Under the pieces are notes generated by a model, which was not told the DNA's origin, made no database searches, and saw only the letters and a list, made by a program, of their open reading frames with translations. Below, piece after piece: positions 53,603-63,514 of a DNA stretch of 64,000 nt. Numbering within the stretch: the stretch's first letter is position 1; each line of letters starts with the position of its first letter. The position numbers were made by a program, and so were the translations under genes. Source of the DNA: Polyodon spathula (taxonomy: Eukaryota; Chordata; Actinopteri; Acipenseriformes; Polyodontidae); NCBI RefSeq assembly GCF_017654505.1, contig NC_054534.1:22239252-22303251 (forward strand), written 5' to 3'.

Positions 53603-56600
53603 TACATTTATGGACTACTTTAACACTAGAACCACCGTGGTTATAATCATACCTACAACCGCCGACGGCAATCATTATCATGCTACATTATCATTTCTCT
53701 TTTTAAATGTTTTTATCTTCATGGCATTGTGTGAAGCTCTCTTCACAATATTCAGAGTCGCTCTTTTCCTACTTAGTAAGCACACAGACATTTAAATATC
53801 CCCTCCCCTAATGACTATGAATTGAGCAATCTGCATTGGCACGGCCGATTTGTTTATTTTTTTTTCACAATTTTTCAGACTGGCCAGAAGGGTTTCAAAA
53901 ACTTAAGTTCCCAAAACTTAAACTCTGCGCATTGTAGAAGTGTCTGAAAGTGGAATTTGCTGAACTGACGAAACTGCACGATTTTATTTTGTCATCAGTG
54001 ACTACCTTGCCCAGAACTGCCAGCAAGCACTCTCTCATAGTTTCAGAGTCTGCGAACAGCTTATTTTTCTTTGCTAGTATCCAAACCACATATAACTAGG
54101 CTGCTGTAGCATTCTCTTGCTGAGTGTAAGATCGCACAAGAGTTGCACAAGCATCAGTGGCTCTACTCTTGAGCTTCTAACTGCTGAGCCCTTTGGATAC
54201 ATATTTCCAAAACTCCACGTTTGGTTTCAAAATGCCTTCTCGCATTGCATTCCTTAACTACTGACACACGTTCATTGTTCATTGGCTTTGCATTAGGCAC
54301 AGTTGGTAAAATAAATAAGTATTTATTGGCCAACTGAGTCTCTCTTACTGGTTAGAGTAGAGAGAGCCATGTTTATATCACTTCAAAATAAGACAGAAAA
54401 AATAACTCTTAATAGCAACAGGATTAAAAAACTATAATCACCCACAGATTATTAAAAAAGGAACTCAGTAGAGCTGGCTGGGTGAGTCGCTCTGAGTGGC
54501 TTAGTGGCTGGAAAGGGGTGGTGCGATGCACACGCAGCTTTGCCGGATACAAAAATAAGACACACATCCTAATCACAAATTGATTTGCAGGATTACTGTT
54601 TTTATTTTTTTGTTTCAGTTTTTTTGTTTTCCATATTTATTTTAGCAAATTTTTTTAATTTTTGCTGACTGTCAGTAGTTTTTCCTTCTTGGCCGTACGT
54701 GGCCCAGAGGGCTGCCAATTAAAACTTGTGTTTGAAAGAGAGCCTTTGTAAATTATGGAAGATTTTCAAATACTGGCTAGTAACTGTTATATATAATCAT
54801 AATTCTTAAAAATCAAAGCAGTTATCAAATAGCTTCTATGTTCATGTGAAATATTCCATCCTGATCTTAGAAATTTCCAGGTAAAAATTATTAGTGCTTA
54901 TCATACAAGCAGAGATACAGGGTAACCAATGCATGTAACTGTTGGCAGAGGAGAGCAACACATACTATGAATATGCCTTTGATGAAATGATTCAATTTTG
55001 CAGATAAAAGGAAAAGCAAGACCAGACAGTTGACAGAAATTGGCAGAGGGAAAAGATACTCCTATAAATTACCTCATGAATATAACGTGGAGACCTTGGT
55101 TGTTGCTGACCCTGCCATGGTCAGCTATCATGGTTCTGACGCTGCAAAGAGATTCATCCTCACAATAATGAATATGGTAAGAGTTCTGACACATTGACAT
55201 TAACAGAGGAGGATTGGGCTACAGTTTCGCAAAGTGGTTTATGTTACATTTAACGTACAATGTAATTCTAATATATTACTTGCATTGTTTAATTCACATG
55301 TTGTCTGCATTCTACAACTTCCGTGTCATTTGTATTGTAATGAATGGCCAAATATGGTTGCTGTATGATTTTTTTTTTTTATATGCAAATAACTGAATTG
55401 TACCTGTCTATGCTGTACTTTGTTTGTTTAAGAAAGATGGTACAAAAGATAGAACTACTAAACTGCACATGCTGATCAGTAATCCAGTAGAGCTGCTGCA
55501 AATACAGTCAAGAATAGTACTTTATATTAAAGAGCTTGCATTCCCAGTTACATTTCACAGGGTGATGGTGAGTGGTAAGTGTAGTGCTTCATGACAGCTT
55601 GGAGAGTGCGTTGATACTTGAAATGAGTTAAAGGGATAGAACAGGAGTCTTGCGCTAAGCGATGGAGAACCTTATTGTACTGCAGTATTTCAGTGTGGAG
55701 CACAGATAGTTTTGGTGGAAACAATGTGTATAACGTGTATAAATGTGTATAAATGTATAACCCTGGGCTGCATTACTTTCCCAGAGACCTCTTTTGTTTT
55801 TTAATCCTCTTTTTTGTTTTTCATTTTGTTAGCCAAAAAGCAATTATACTAGCCACAACATATTATCATTATCCAAATAGGATTATTGTATTAATATAAT
55901 GAGGCATTATTGTACTGAAGTGTTTCCTATTTGGTTGATTAAATCAAAATAGATGTATTCCGCTGTCTAGTGAATTAGTGAAGAGTCCTCATACAGTAAA
56001 ATATAGAACTTGTACAATTTACTCTTAACACGATCTAACCATGATTTAACCAAATTGATTAATTATCAAACTGAAATATCAAGGGAGCACTGTAGTTCTT
56101 CTTTCCTTCTTCAGTACTTCATGGTTAATTCCATTGTTGTGGCCAGTGAATCTCCAGTGTTTCCTAATATGCCTCTTTGAGATCTTTGAAACAAAGACCA
56201 CAGGACCTAAGACTACCTAAAAATCATGTGAACATTATATAAGGCACCACGAAAAGTACCAACATCTGTGTTTCAGCTGTGCCACTGAGTGGCAGCTACA
56301 GATGCATATGGTCCAAAAATAATCAAAAACTTTTAGAATGTACATTAATGAAACCCAAATGTTTCAAGGCAAAAAACATCCCCTCATCAGTGAAATCTAA
56401 TGCAGTATATGGAATGGCTGCTAGGTAAACACACAATGCAGTTACCAGCAGCTGTGATAAGTGATACCCCATTGTGATGGTGTGAAAAAATCATCCTTAT
56501 TTGTTCCTTGGATACCAGCTCGTTCTCTGATGTTAATTATTACCTTTTATATCCTCTTATCCTGGTGTGACCCCTTTTCTGTGTTCCTGTCCAATTCCTG

Positions 56601-58347
56601 CTACCTGCGACCAGGATTCTGAAAATGTGTATCTGTCCTTTCAGTTTATCAGCAGCATGTTAAAACAAATTGAAAGTTAAAACATCATAAGACACGCTGA
56701 TAATGGTTTGATTGAACTGAAATATGTTTGTGTAAAATTAGGGCTGTCCCTCTCTATATTTTGTATTGTGTTAAATAATAACCTCTTTGCTTTTTATAGG
56801 TTTTTAATCTCTTTCAACACAAGAGCCTTGGAGTGCAAATGAACATTCGACTGACAAAGCTTGTGCTGCTTCATGAGACTCCAGTAAGAATTCTGTCTTT
56901 ATTTGATAACGTGTGTCACCAAGGAACCAGTATGGTACAGAAATACATGTATTTTAATGATCTCAGTGTTTTTAGTATGATTTTTTCAAAAGCATGCTTT
57001 AACATGATTAAATGATTGTAATCCAACTGCTCATAGCTGAGCGGTGGCAGTATTTAGACAGGCTGGCTGCTTAAAATATTAACTGTGAGGGAGGTCCCTT
57101 ATGACATACTGCATCTCCCTGGCCTGGTGAAGAACATTTGTCCTTTTACTCTTATCTTGTAAGTTTTAGGTTGCATTATAATAAGACACACATTTATGTA
57201 ATTACTAATGAAGTGAAATATTGTACATAATCACAAAGCACTGTGTTTTGGCATGTGCGTGAAAACCAGTGAAAATGTGCAAACAGAAACAATTCATAAT
57301 AGTAAATGTGGTTTGTTTTGTTTAAAGTTGATTACCCCTGCTTTATAACCTTAACCAGTTTTGCTGCTGTGGCACATGCAGTAAATGGTGGATCTTGAAC
57401 AAGTGTGTCTTTGCATGATTCTAATGCAGGACCATGAAATGGGGCAAGTTCATTCGAGTTCATTCCACTCCACTAGGCTTGTTCTAACCAGGACCTTAAC
57501 TGAACCCCACTCTTACTGTATGAAATTAATTTACGCAGTATTTGCCAATGCTTCAACCAAGTGTTTCTGTAAGCTACCATGCTTGTATTAAATGACAATG
57601 AAATGTATTCTTTACTAAAAGTAACTGTAACCATGTGACCAAAGCAAAGACTCCGAGCAGGATGGGGAGTGGTGGCTACAGGTAATTCTAGTCCTCATTT
57701 TGATTCATTGCCATCAACTGACATAAAAAAAAAAAAAATAATACATATTTTCAAGAGACATCCATTATGTCAAATGTGTATAGAATACAGCTTAACAGCA
57801 AAAAGATGGTAATCTACAAGATCCTTAAGTAAAAACTAAACACACTAGAAAAGCAATTTCATGTGTAACCTCAATCTATTTCACGTAATGTATGTTTCAT
57901 TTCATAGGCCAACATGTACATCGGGCACCATGGAGAAAAGATGCTGGAGAGTTTCTGTAAGTGGCAGCAGGAAGAGTTTGGAAAGAAGAACATTCACACT
58001 GACTTCTCAATGAGCTGGAGGGAGGATTTACCGTCCGTTGACACAGCTGTATTAATCACCAGGTCTGTAAAAATCCTGCATTTTGCTTTGGTTTGTGATT
58101 CTACTTGACAATGGTGTAAAAAGACCAGCTTTTTGCAAAGGTGAGTGATAAAATATCCATGTTAATTCATCCATTTTCTGTGTAGTGTCATTGAATAAAA
58201 TAAAGAAGCCTTGTAGTTACTCACTGAGCCATAGAAATTATGTGTAAATTGGTCAGATAAATCTGCTTCGGGACTCTACTGAGGTTTTTCTTTTACGTTC
58301 CAGAAAGGATTTCTGCGTACATAAAGATGAACCATGTGACACTGTAG
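40860..58347 (+). CDS. adamts17: adamts17, 5' part: seven coding exons of a secreted metalloprotease
   Basis: ADAMTS17 is a secreted, zinc-dependent metalloprotease of the extracellular matrix; in people it is linked to a Weill-Marchesani-like syndrome and fibrillin biology (family knowledge). Exons joined here are 40860-40926, 41321-41772, 48544-48706, 55004-55176, 56800-56883, 57908-58062 and 58304-58347. The 1138 nt give 379 codons plus one base, with no frame conflict. Order seen: signal peptide (residues 1-22), prodomain (23-245), start of the reprolysin-type catalytic domain (246 onward). The catalytic stretches [30 protein letters not shown] and [13 protein letters not shown] resemble ADAMTS17 more than other ADAMTS members, as I remember them. 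The zinc motif (HExxHxxGxxHD), disintegrin, thrombospondin, spacer and PLAC parts are not in the window. Intron sizes are 394, 6771, 6297, 1623, 1024 and 241 bp, then more than 5.6 kb. Confidence 0.93.
41182..41211 (+). repeat. G30 homopolymer in adamts17 intron 1
   Basis: Thirty consecutive G follow GAGA; exon 2 begins 110 bases downstream. On RNA and on the coding strand this could form stacked G-quadruplexes. The exact length of such a run is uncertain in any assembly. Confidence 0.95.
41321..41772 (+). CDS. adamts17: adamts17 exon 2: main part of the prodomain
   Basis: This 452-nt exon encodes residues 23-173. The acceptor follows TTTTTTATTCATGTAG, and the donor is CTG|GTAAAT in phase 0. 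The N-terminal third is acidic and Ser/Pro-rich and looks poorly constrained. The family-like prodomain core starts near residue 100: [22 protein letters not shown], then CYYSGAVLN and [12 protein letters not shown]. The cysteines are C151 and C170. One N-glycosylation sequon (NST) sits at 138-140. The open frame runs on to 41997 past the donor, but that part translates a GT repeat and is intron. Just outside the exon are a 30-base G run upstream and a TG repeat plus G-rich minisatellite downstream. Confidence 0.95.
41808..41896 (+). repeat. TG microsatellite plus G-rich 7-mer minisatellite behind adamts17 exon 2
   Basis: A (TG)n tract runs 41808-41840. After about 20 bases a tandem of the 7-mer ACGGGGG follows (four units, 41863-41896). 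Runs of four to six G spaced by AC fit the G-quadruplex pattern. It starts 36 bases after the exon 2 donor. Confidence 0.9.
41897..45075. other. adamts17 intron 2, first part
   Basis: Intronic. One hairpin stands out at 42635-42665: AACTTTGGCCG and CGGCCACAAAGTT around T7. No other exon or repeat family recognised. Confidence 0.5.
45076..45693 (+). mobile_element. Possible solo LTR in adamts17 intron 2
   Basis: A block with higher GC begins TGTGATGAGTCA and ends TGACTCACGATCTTACA, an imperfect inverted pair in TG...CA form. It contains GGGGCGG words and an AATAAA cluster near 45588-45597. Length 618 bp. The flanks (CCACG and TTGTA) do not match, so no target duplication supports it. Confidence 0.4.
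45694..46293. other. adamts17 intron 2, continued
   Basis: Nothing recognised. Confidence 0.45.
46294..46557. mobile_element. Mariner-type MITE with an internal (AT)n tract
   Basis: The element is 46296-46555 (260 bp), flanked by TA on both sides. The left end CTGGGTGTCCCATAAGTCAG faces a right end whose complement is CAGGTTGTACCAAAAGTCAG; 16 of 20 match, and the similarity goes on inward (AGCAATA and GGCAATA). The (AT)n at 46335-46394 lies inside. No transposase. Confidence 0.88.
46335..46394. repeat. (AT)n microsatellite inside the MITE
   Basis: About 60 bases of AT, near the left arm of the mariner-type element. Confidence 0.97.
46558..48543. other. adamts17 intron 2, last part
   Basis: Nothing recognised until the exon 3 acceptor. 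Confidence 0.45.
48544..48706 (+). CDS. adamts17: adamts17 exon 3: end of the prodomain core, first furin-type site
   Basis: The acceptor is TTTCAG and the exon opens in phase 0 with [10 protein letters not shown], continuing the GGL of exon 2 as expected for this family. It encodes residues 174-227. It carries a second N-glycosylation sequon (NRT, 190-192), a perfect furin-type motif RRKR at 204-207, and a lone cysteine (C223, context HKYCGV) in the position of the prodomain cysteine-switch-like residue. The donor is CCTG|GTAGGT in phase 1. The open frame continues about 57 nt into the intron and then stops. Confidence 0.95.
48707..49380. other. adamts17 intron 3, first part
   Basis: Nothing recognised. 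Ends in TATATGCACACA directly before the Tc1. Confidence 0.45.
49381..50995 (-). mobile_element. Tc1-like transposon, family A, in adamts17 intron 3
   Basis: It is about 1615 bp. The left end is CAGTGCCTATAGTAAATATT then CACCCC; the right end is GGGTGAATACTTACTATAGG then GAC, an inverted match with few changes. The right end abuts an (AT)n tract; the left end follows ATATATATGCACACA. It is the fullest family A copy in the window and is antisense to the host gene. Confidence 0.95.
49968..50618 (-). pseudogene. Tc1 transposase pseudogene, 216-codon N-terminal frame
   Basis: The open frame begins [20 protein letters not shown]. It contains both helix-turn-helix regions ([40 protein letters not shown]), [20 protein letters not shown], the first catalytic Asp ([20 protein letters not shown]), and [12 protein letters not shown]. 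It stops at 49968. Downstream, the region with the second Asp and the Glu has several stops (AQT-stop-I-stop where SPDLNPIE should be). The C-terminal QL-LLPKVVL remnant is near 49630. Inactive, but younger-looking than the other copies. Confidence 0.93.
50996..51077. repeat. (AT)n microsatellite
   Basis: About 82 bases of AT, starting at the right end of the Tc1 copy. Confidence 0.97.
51078..51753. other. adamts17 intron 3, middle
   Basis: Nothing recognised. Confidence 0.45.
53561..53597. repeat. (AC)n microsatellite
   Basis: About 37 bases of AC inside the hAT remnant. Confidence 0.97.
53628..53845. mobile_element. piggyBac-like fragment, copy 1
   Basis: TTAA followed by CACTAGAACCACC (from about 53628) has the TTAA target and C-rich terminal form of piggyBac elements. 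The sequence 53687-53843 is an inverted copy of 63347-63514 (shared TAAATATCCCCTCCCCTAA and GACTATGAATTGAG words). No transposase. Confidence 0.55.
54721..55003. other. adamts17 intron 3, last part
   Basis: Nothing recognised. Confidence 0.45.
55004..55176 (+). CDS. adamts17: adamts17 exon 4: prodomain cleavage site and start of the catalytic domain
   Basis: The acceptor is TTTTGCAG; the split codon with exon 3 makes Asp228. A basic stretch (DKRKSKTRQ) is followed by RGKR at 242-245, the likely furin cleavage that frees the mature enzyme at Tyr246. The catalytic domain then begins with [14 protein letters not shown] and [18 protein letters not shown], the first strand and helix of the reprolysin fold. 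The donor is ATG|GTAAGA in phase 0. The frame is open along all 173 nt. Confidence 0.97.
55177..56799. other. adamts17 intron 4
   Basis: It contains one candidate cassette exon (55433-55567, see findings). No repeat family recognised. Confidence 0.5.
56800..56883 (+). CDS. adamts17: adamts17 exon 5: catalytic domain
   Basis: This 84-nt exon is phase 0 at both ends. It encodes 28 residues: [28 protein letters not shown]. It directly continues MNM of exon 4, the usual family order (MNM-V-N-FQH-SLG). The acceptor is CTTTTTATAG and the donor is CCA|GTAAGA. Because exon 5 is symmetric, skipping it would keep the frame but remove a core strand of the protease. Confidence 0.96.
56884..57907. other. 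adamts17 intron 5
   Basis: Nothing recognised apart from an A-rich run at 57727-57740. Confidence 0.5.
57908..58062 (+). CDS. adamts17: adamts17 exon 6: catalytic domain
   Basis: The acceptor is TTTCATAG. The exon encodes [20 protein letters not shown], then [20 protein letters not shown] and [11 protein letters not shown], and ends in phase 2 with the AG of an Arg codon. IGHHGE and ESFC-WQ-EE are strongly ADAMTS17-like. The cysteine in ESFCKW is a conserved catalytic-domain disulphide cysteine of the family. The donor AG|GTCTGT is weaker than the others (GTCTGT rather than GTRAGT). Confidence 0.96.
58304..58347 (+). CDS. adamts17: adamts17 exon 7: short catalytic-domain exon
   Basis: This 44-nt exon runs from acceptor GTTCCAG to donor TAG|GTAAGT. 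Joined to exon 6 it reads [15 protein letters not shown] plus the first base of a Gly codon (phase 1). [14 protein letters not shown] is nearly invariant in ADAMTS17. The next expected exon (residues like GIAYLGGVC, then the HExxH zinc helix) was looked for from 58348 to 64000 and not seen, so it lies beyond the right edge. Confidence 0.96.
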
Positions 58348-61300
58348 GTAAGTAAACACCGGCTTTTTTTTTTGTTTTCTCAGTTCAAAGACCTGAACAT
58401 GTATATGTTTTGTTGACATTTTGCTAAAATAATTGGCCACCCATACGAAAATATGATGTGGTTTTGGGAATTGTACTACTATTCACTAGGAGCTGGATGG
58501 AGCCAACTCATCAATATGTTGGATTTGAATCCAATCATCCAAAAGTGAAAAGCATGACAGGCTACTGAATTAGCCCTCAAACCCCATTGAAGTTTTTATT
58601 TATTTAACTGATTATTACAGTACATTTATTCAGGATTTCCAGTCACTCTTAAACTGTTTGAAGCTTCACTGGAACAGGGGACAGAAGTGTGACTTCTGCC
58701 TATAATATCTATGTTCCAAGACCCCAACGTCACTTGTAGTGCCGATTTTTATTTATTTATTTATTTTTAGATTTGAACTTTTTTTGAAAAGAACCAGGAT
58801 CCTATCTGCTTTGTGATTGTGTAAGATCCCCCAGAGTTTGAGATAGAAGAACTTGCGGCCTGTAACTGTTTTCATGAAACATCCCTTGGCAATATTGGCA
58901 CAAGGCCTCTTTGGAAACATGCATAACTGAATGAATGAAGTATAGCCAAAAAGTGAACAAATAATTTCCCTGCTTTTGCTCTGAAACGACATTAACAGGC
59001 TTGGCACAGTTCTTGTAAACTTCCTTTCCATGAGCAACTTAAAGGTCACAGTTTTATTAAATTGTCCAGCAGGGTAAGCTTCGTTGGAGTAATGACCACT
59101 TTGTTATTTTGCTTTGTTTTATAAAGAATTTTATTACAGTGCTGTTGGAGATTAACACTGCTGGTATTTCCTTCTCTGGCTGGCTTCAATGAATGCTTTA
59201 CCTCACAGGTAGTCAGTGGAGGAAATAATATCATCTAATGCTGCGGTGAATTTTCCCTTAATCAGTAGGAGGTTAAAATTACTATGGCAATTAGCCTGTC
59301 CAAATGTATTGTTATAAGTAGCCATAAGCAAAAGGGGTGCTTATTAAAAAAAAAAAAAAGATAGAGAATCATTCATTCACTGTTGCAGGTAGAAAATAAT
59401 TTGACCACACTATTTATTTAAGTTGAAAGCTCATTTCTGAAGGTCACACAGTAACAATTCACGCTGTAGGAAAACTCAGCAATCCTGAAGCACAGTACAT
59501 TTTTAGAATTGCTTGAAGGCTGTAAATCTACAGTAGCTTGCTGTTGTTCAATATGCAGGGCTCTATAGGATAATGGTCACGAATGACATTCAGGAAATAA
59601 AGAACCACACAGTAAAGGGAATTTTATGTAGATGTTCTCTGTGTTGAAATGCATGGCAGCCTAAATAGAATCCAGTAAAGCCTCAAATTATCATCAAACC
59701 TGTAAGAGCTTGTCAAGTTAAACAATTTAGTTCTTGCATAGTAGATCTTATCTAGGCATGCACCATAAAGGGTTCTGGGTCGAAGTGTTCCTTATGCACT
59801 TTAAAAGCTAAAGGTTTCTATCGTAACCAAAACCTAGAATTCTGTTATATAATGAAATATTTTCAGTTATTAAAAAAAAAAATTAATTATATAAAAGTGA
59901 GGACAGATCCTCTTCAAATCATTATTGGCAGGAGTAATATGCAATTGTTATAAAATGGTATAACCCAGATTTATGTGCTTTTAGACTGTGGTTTAGTAAC
60001 CATTAAAACAGCATTTTCTGCTTGATTTTAATATCGTCTAAATAATTCTTAATATATTTCAATAATGGTTTGCTTTCTGTGTACAAATAGTAATCACGTC
60101 CTTGCTTCATCAGAATACCGTTTTAGTACAGAAAAGAAACTAGTAATATTTATTATCAACAACAAATTCTTTAAGACACATTGGGCTAGATTTTCTGCTA
60201 AAAAAGTATAGATACTGTCACTAAATATACAACAATGTATTATTTTAATGGTTAATTTTCATGGACATACTAACTAACCATTATGTATTTTGTTAATATT
60301 ATCTTTAACTTGTGGAACAGTTGAAAGATCATTACATTATCTGGAGAGTGGGTGAAAACCAGACGAAGACTAAACTGTCCAGACTGGGCACTAAAACAGT
60401 GTAAAATGTCTTGAAAAATATACCACAGGATTACTCTCTATATTATCATTATATGAGTTCATACTTCTTTAATCGTGTAGTATAATTAGACAGTTCACAT
60501 TGATTTAGCACCCCATCCAGAATAGTATGTCTTGGTCCTGGAGTATTTTGACTGATTACAAAATATGAAAATGATAATATATATATACAGTATACTATAG
60601 TGACGTATTAATCGCGTGGTATAGTTTTTAATACGCTCCGTATTGTTTAGTGCCAAGTCGTATTTTTCACACCTTGGATTTTTTTGTTTTTTCCTTTCCA
60701 AACAACTTGTCTTCATTTTCTAAAACATTGTGAGCTATTATTGTAATACATGTTTCAGTAATGTTGCCCTTTCTATGCAATGTGTTTGCATAAAAGGTGA
60801 GACAATGGCTCAAAGTGTTAACATTACCGCAGCAACTTTTGAATTTCATAGACTTGCAAATATGTTCAAGATATTTGCAGTGCAAGTAGAGTTGCATAAA
60901 TTTTGTATACATTAGCAAAATCTTTGACTGTCAGGTCCATTGTTTTTTGTAGTGAGAAATAAGATACATAATTATATGGGCTCAATTGATAAAGCAATGA
61001 AAATATGCTTGTTACTCTAACCCAGATTCACAGAAGATTATCTAAATGTGAAGAATTAACAAATCAATTATCAAATTAAGATTAGAGAAAATTGCTTTAA
61101 ACCATTATTATTTTTTACATGTAATTTTTCGGTATAATAAGAGGTGGTTGGATGACCAGTTTAAAAGCCAAGGAAGCTGTGAGTTACAACTCATTTTCCA
61201 AAGGTACAGTATAGCAACTGAGCTGCTTATTAGCAGAGGCCAGAATTAGTAGAGCCAAGAACTTCAGTAACGAAAATAATAGCGTTTGAACAAAACTGCG

Positions 61301-62560
61301 GCACATCTACATAAAATGTCTAAATTAATTGTGAAGCAGGTATAATTACACAGTTTGCAGTATAACAACATGGTTGAGGGTATGTAATGTGGTGTTTAAA
61401 TGGCTGGGCTGGATTTATGCAGCTCCTGCATAATACACTAAATGAATATCTGTGCTCCGAACGGCGGAAACGGTCTACAGCGTTGTACAAAGCTAGCTAA
61501 CCTGACTGCTGGGAGCAGAGTAAAGCAGTGGGTTCATAGACAGAATACCATACTGCTCTGTTTCATAGATGTGAATGGCAGTGAGACTCTAACTGTAATG
61601 TAATTACCAAATAAGCATCTAAGTACATTTCTGAATGATCCTTAATGAATATGTATTGGTTTTAGTATGAGTCTTGTAGCACAGGATAGTTTCACTGCTT
61701 ATACTGTATCTTTGTCAAGCAAAATGCTGACAGACCACCTGTTTTAATAGTGTTGAGTGTAGCCATCCCAAGTTTCTATGGAAACTCCAGCTGTTCTGAA
61801 GTAATTGTGATGCATTTTGAGCTACCTTTGAAGAGTAAGAAATTCTATGCCACCACTGTCAACACCTGAGTTTGATCAGCCTGAAAGCCTGTGTTAGCTA
61901 TTAGTTATTGAAAGATTGATGACTAGTAATAAATTTCTCAAGTAAAAAATAATTTGGTGCAGTGAAAGGCTGAAAGTTCATGCTCTTTTCCCCTTATTTC
62001 CAATCTTGGTTTCTCTCAGTGTATACTTCATAAAACACTTCATGTAGACTTTTAACGTCCTGCTGACTGTGGTAAAGAACACAGGTTCCATGGAGGTACT
62101 GCTGCCTTCTTTATGTGTATGAGGCAGCATCCCTTTGCTGAACTAAGCTGAGAGCCCCACATTGAACCACTTATTTCAAGAAAAAATATGCCTGATCAAG
62201 TGTACCTATCACATTCATTCACTTGTACCTTTGTCGGGACAATAGCTCGTAAATGTTTAATGCATTTTGAATATATCTTCCCAAATCAGTTACGAACACT
62301 AGATTGCCATTAAATAAAATGATTGAACTATCACTTAATCAAGCTTTTCCTTCTTGATAAACCCCAAACCAATACCAACATTAAACCCTGACTGTTATTA
62401 TTACACACATTTCAAAGCAAACAAGAAAGTTTATATATATTTGGTCATGTACGTTATATGTTTTATATTATTGCAAAGCCATAATATATGAGAATGATGA
62501 ATGTCATTCTGTTGTTTAAACTACCATCAATTAATTTTGTTCTGTGTGGTATTGTTAAAA

Positions 62561-62562
<2 letters not shown>
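58348..62562. other. adamts17 intron 7, first part
   Basis: No exon encoding the expected next catalytic segment seen. A hairpin CGTATTAA/TTAATACG lies at 60604-60635. Otherwise unassigned. Confidence 0.5.

Positions 62563-62647
<85 letters not shown>
62563..62647. repeat. (AT)n microsatellite with one interruption
   Basis: Two AT blocks joined at TATTATAT near 62597. Confidence 0.96.
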
Positions 62648-62650
<3 letters not shown>

Positions 62651-63346
62651 TTAATTAAAGAAATCAACAGTCTGGAGAAGCCTTGCTATTCATATTGGGA
62701 CATTTGTTATCACATACAGTATATTGCTATCTGGCTGTGCCCACTGTTTCCTCCTTTTTTCACAGTGGCCTCCACTTAAAGGAAGACCACCCAAGGTTGA
62801 AACTACAGAGGTCAAAATCAAGAATAAATATCCATGACATAAGCATATTGTATCTGATGTGTCTGAAAAGTGCCTTAGGGTTACCACAGCCATTTTTTCA
62901 TGAGAAGACATTTTTCTCCATATGGTTTCAACTTTTTTTGTTTGTTCTCAAGAACTTGGGTCAGGCAAGGTTGTAATCCATCACATAGTTTAAACGAATG
63001 TTTATACAAAACTTGCTTTATATATTTCAACATGTGTCAGATAAGCTTTAACATATACTGCACATCATTTTAACTGGATGGTTGGTTGACATCTTAAGTG
63101 CCTGTTGATGATGAATTGAAATTAGAGTTGAGAATGAATGCGAATAAGTGTTGAACAAACAAATGTTTTATAAATTCAAGCTCATATAATAACAGACAGG
63201 TTGAGTAGCAACATGTACACGTTTCAATGTACAAGCTGAACAATGGTGGCGTTTACATGTACAAATCATGATAGTTTTCCACAAGACTTGTTTGCCATAC
63301 TTTACAGGAAATGCATTGCTATGCAGTTCTGATTTAGGAAAAAAAA
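62648..63346. other. adamts17 intron 7, unassigned
   Basis: Nothing recognised. Confidence 0.45.
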
Positions 63347-63514
63347 ATCAGCCATACCGAGTAATGCAGATTACTCAATTCATAGTCATTTAGGGGAGGG
63401 GATATTTAAGTGTCTATGTCTGCTTACTAAATAGAAAAAGAACAACTCTGAATATCGTGAGGAGAGCTTCATGCATTGCCATGAAGGTGAAAACCTTTAA
63501 CAAGAGAAATTAAT
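63347..63514. mobile_element. piggyBac-like fragment, copy 2
   Basis: It is the inverted partner of 53687-53843, sharing GGGGAGGGGATATTTAA, TTCATAGTCATT, TGCTTACTAA and GAGAGCTTCATGCA. A TTAACACTAGAAC end lies at 63673 but points away from this body, so it may belong to a further copy. Confidence 0.6.

Larger units (their letters stand above)
52780..54240 (-). pseudogene. hAT transposase pseudogene
   Basis: The N-terminal remnant on the minus strand (54240 to 53895) reads [11 protein letters not shown], then [20 protein letters not shown] and [16 protein letters not shown]. This is like the AKxxKPFxDGExxKEC block of hAT proteins related to GTF2IRD2, EPM2AIP1 and ZBED5-type genes. The C-terminal remnant (53320 to 52780) has [33 protein letters not shown], then after stops [20 protein letters not shown], the hAT dimerisation region. 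The catalytic middle is not readable. Many stops. Confidence 0.75.
51754..54720 (-). mobile_element. Decayed hAT transposon in adamts17 intron 3
   Basis: The left edge CAGGGCTCTTCAGCTAG then AAGCGGGACAGATTGG has the form of a hAT terminal region. The right edge near 54690-54715 reads GGCCGTACGTGGCCCAGAGG, then GCTGCCAATT. The two are only loosely complementary, and no 8-bp duplication is clear, so the borders are approximate. Coding remnants on the minus strand (52780-54240) support the family. The body is interrupted by a CA tract and a piggyBac-like repeat. Confidence 0.65.

Noticed and set aside
53472..53795. 107-codon frame through the CA tract
   Set aside because: Crosses a microsatellite and a piggyBac-like repeat; not a protein family.
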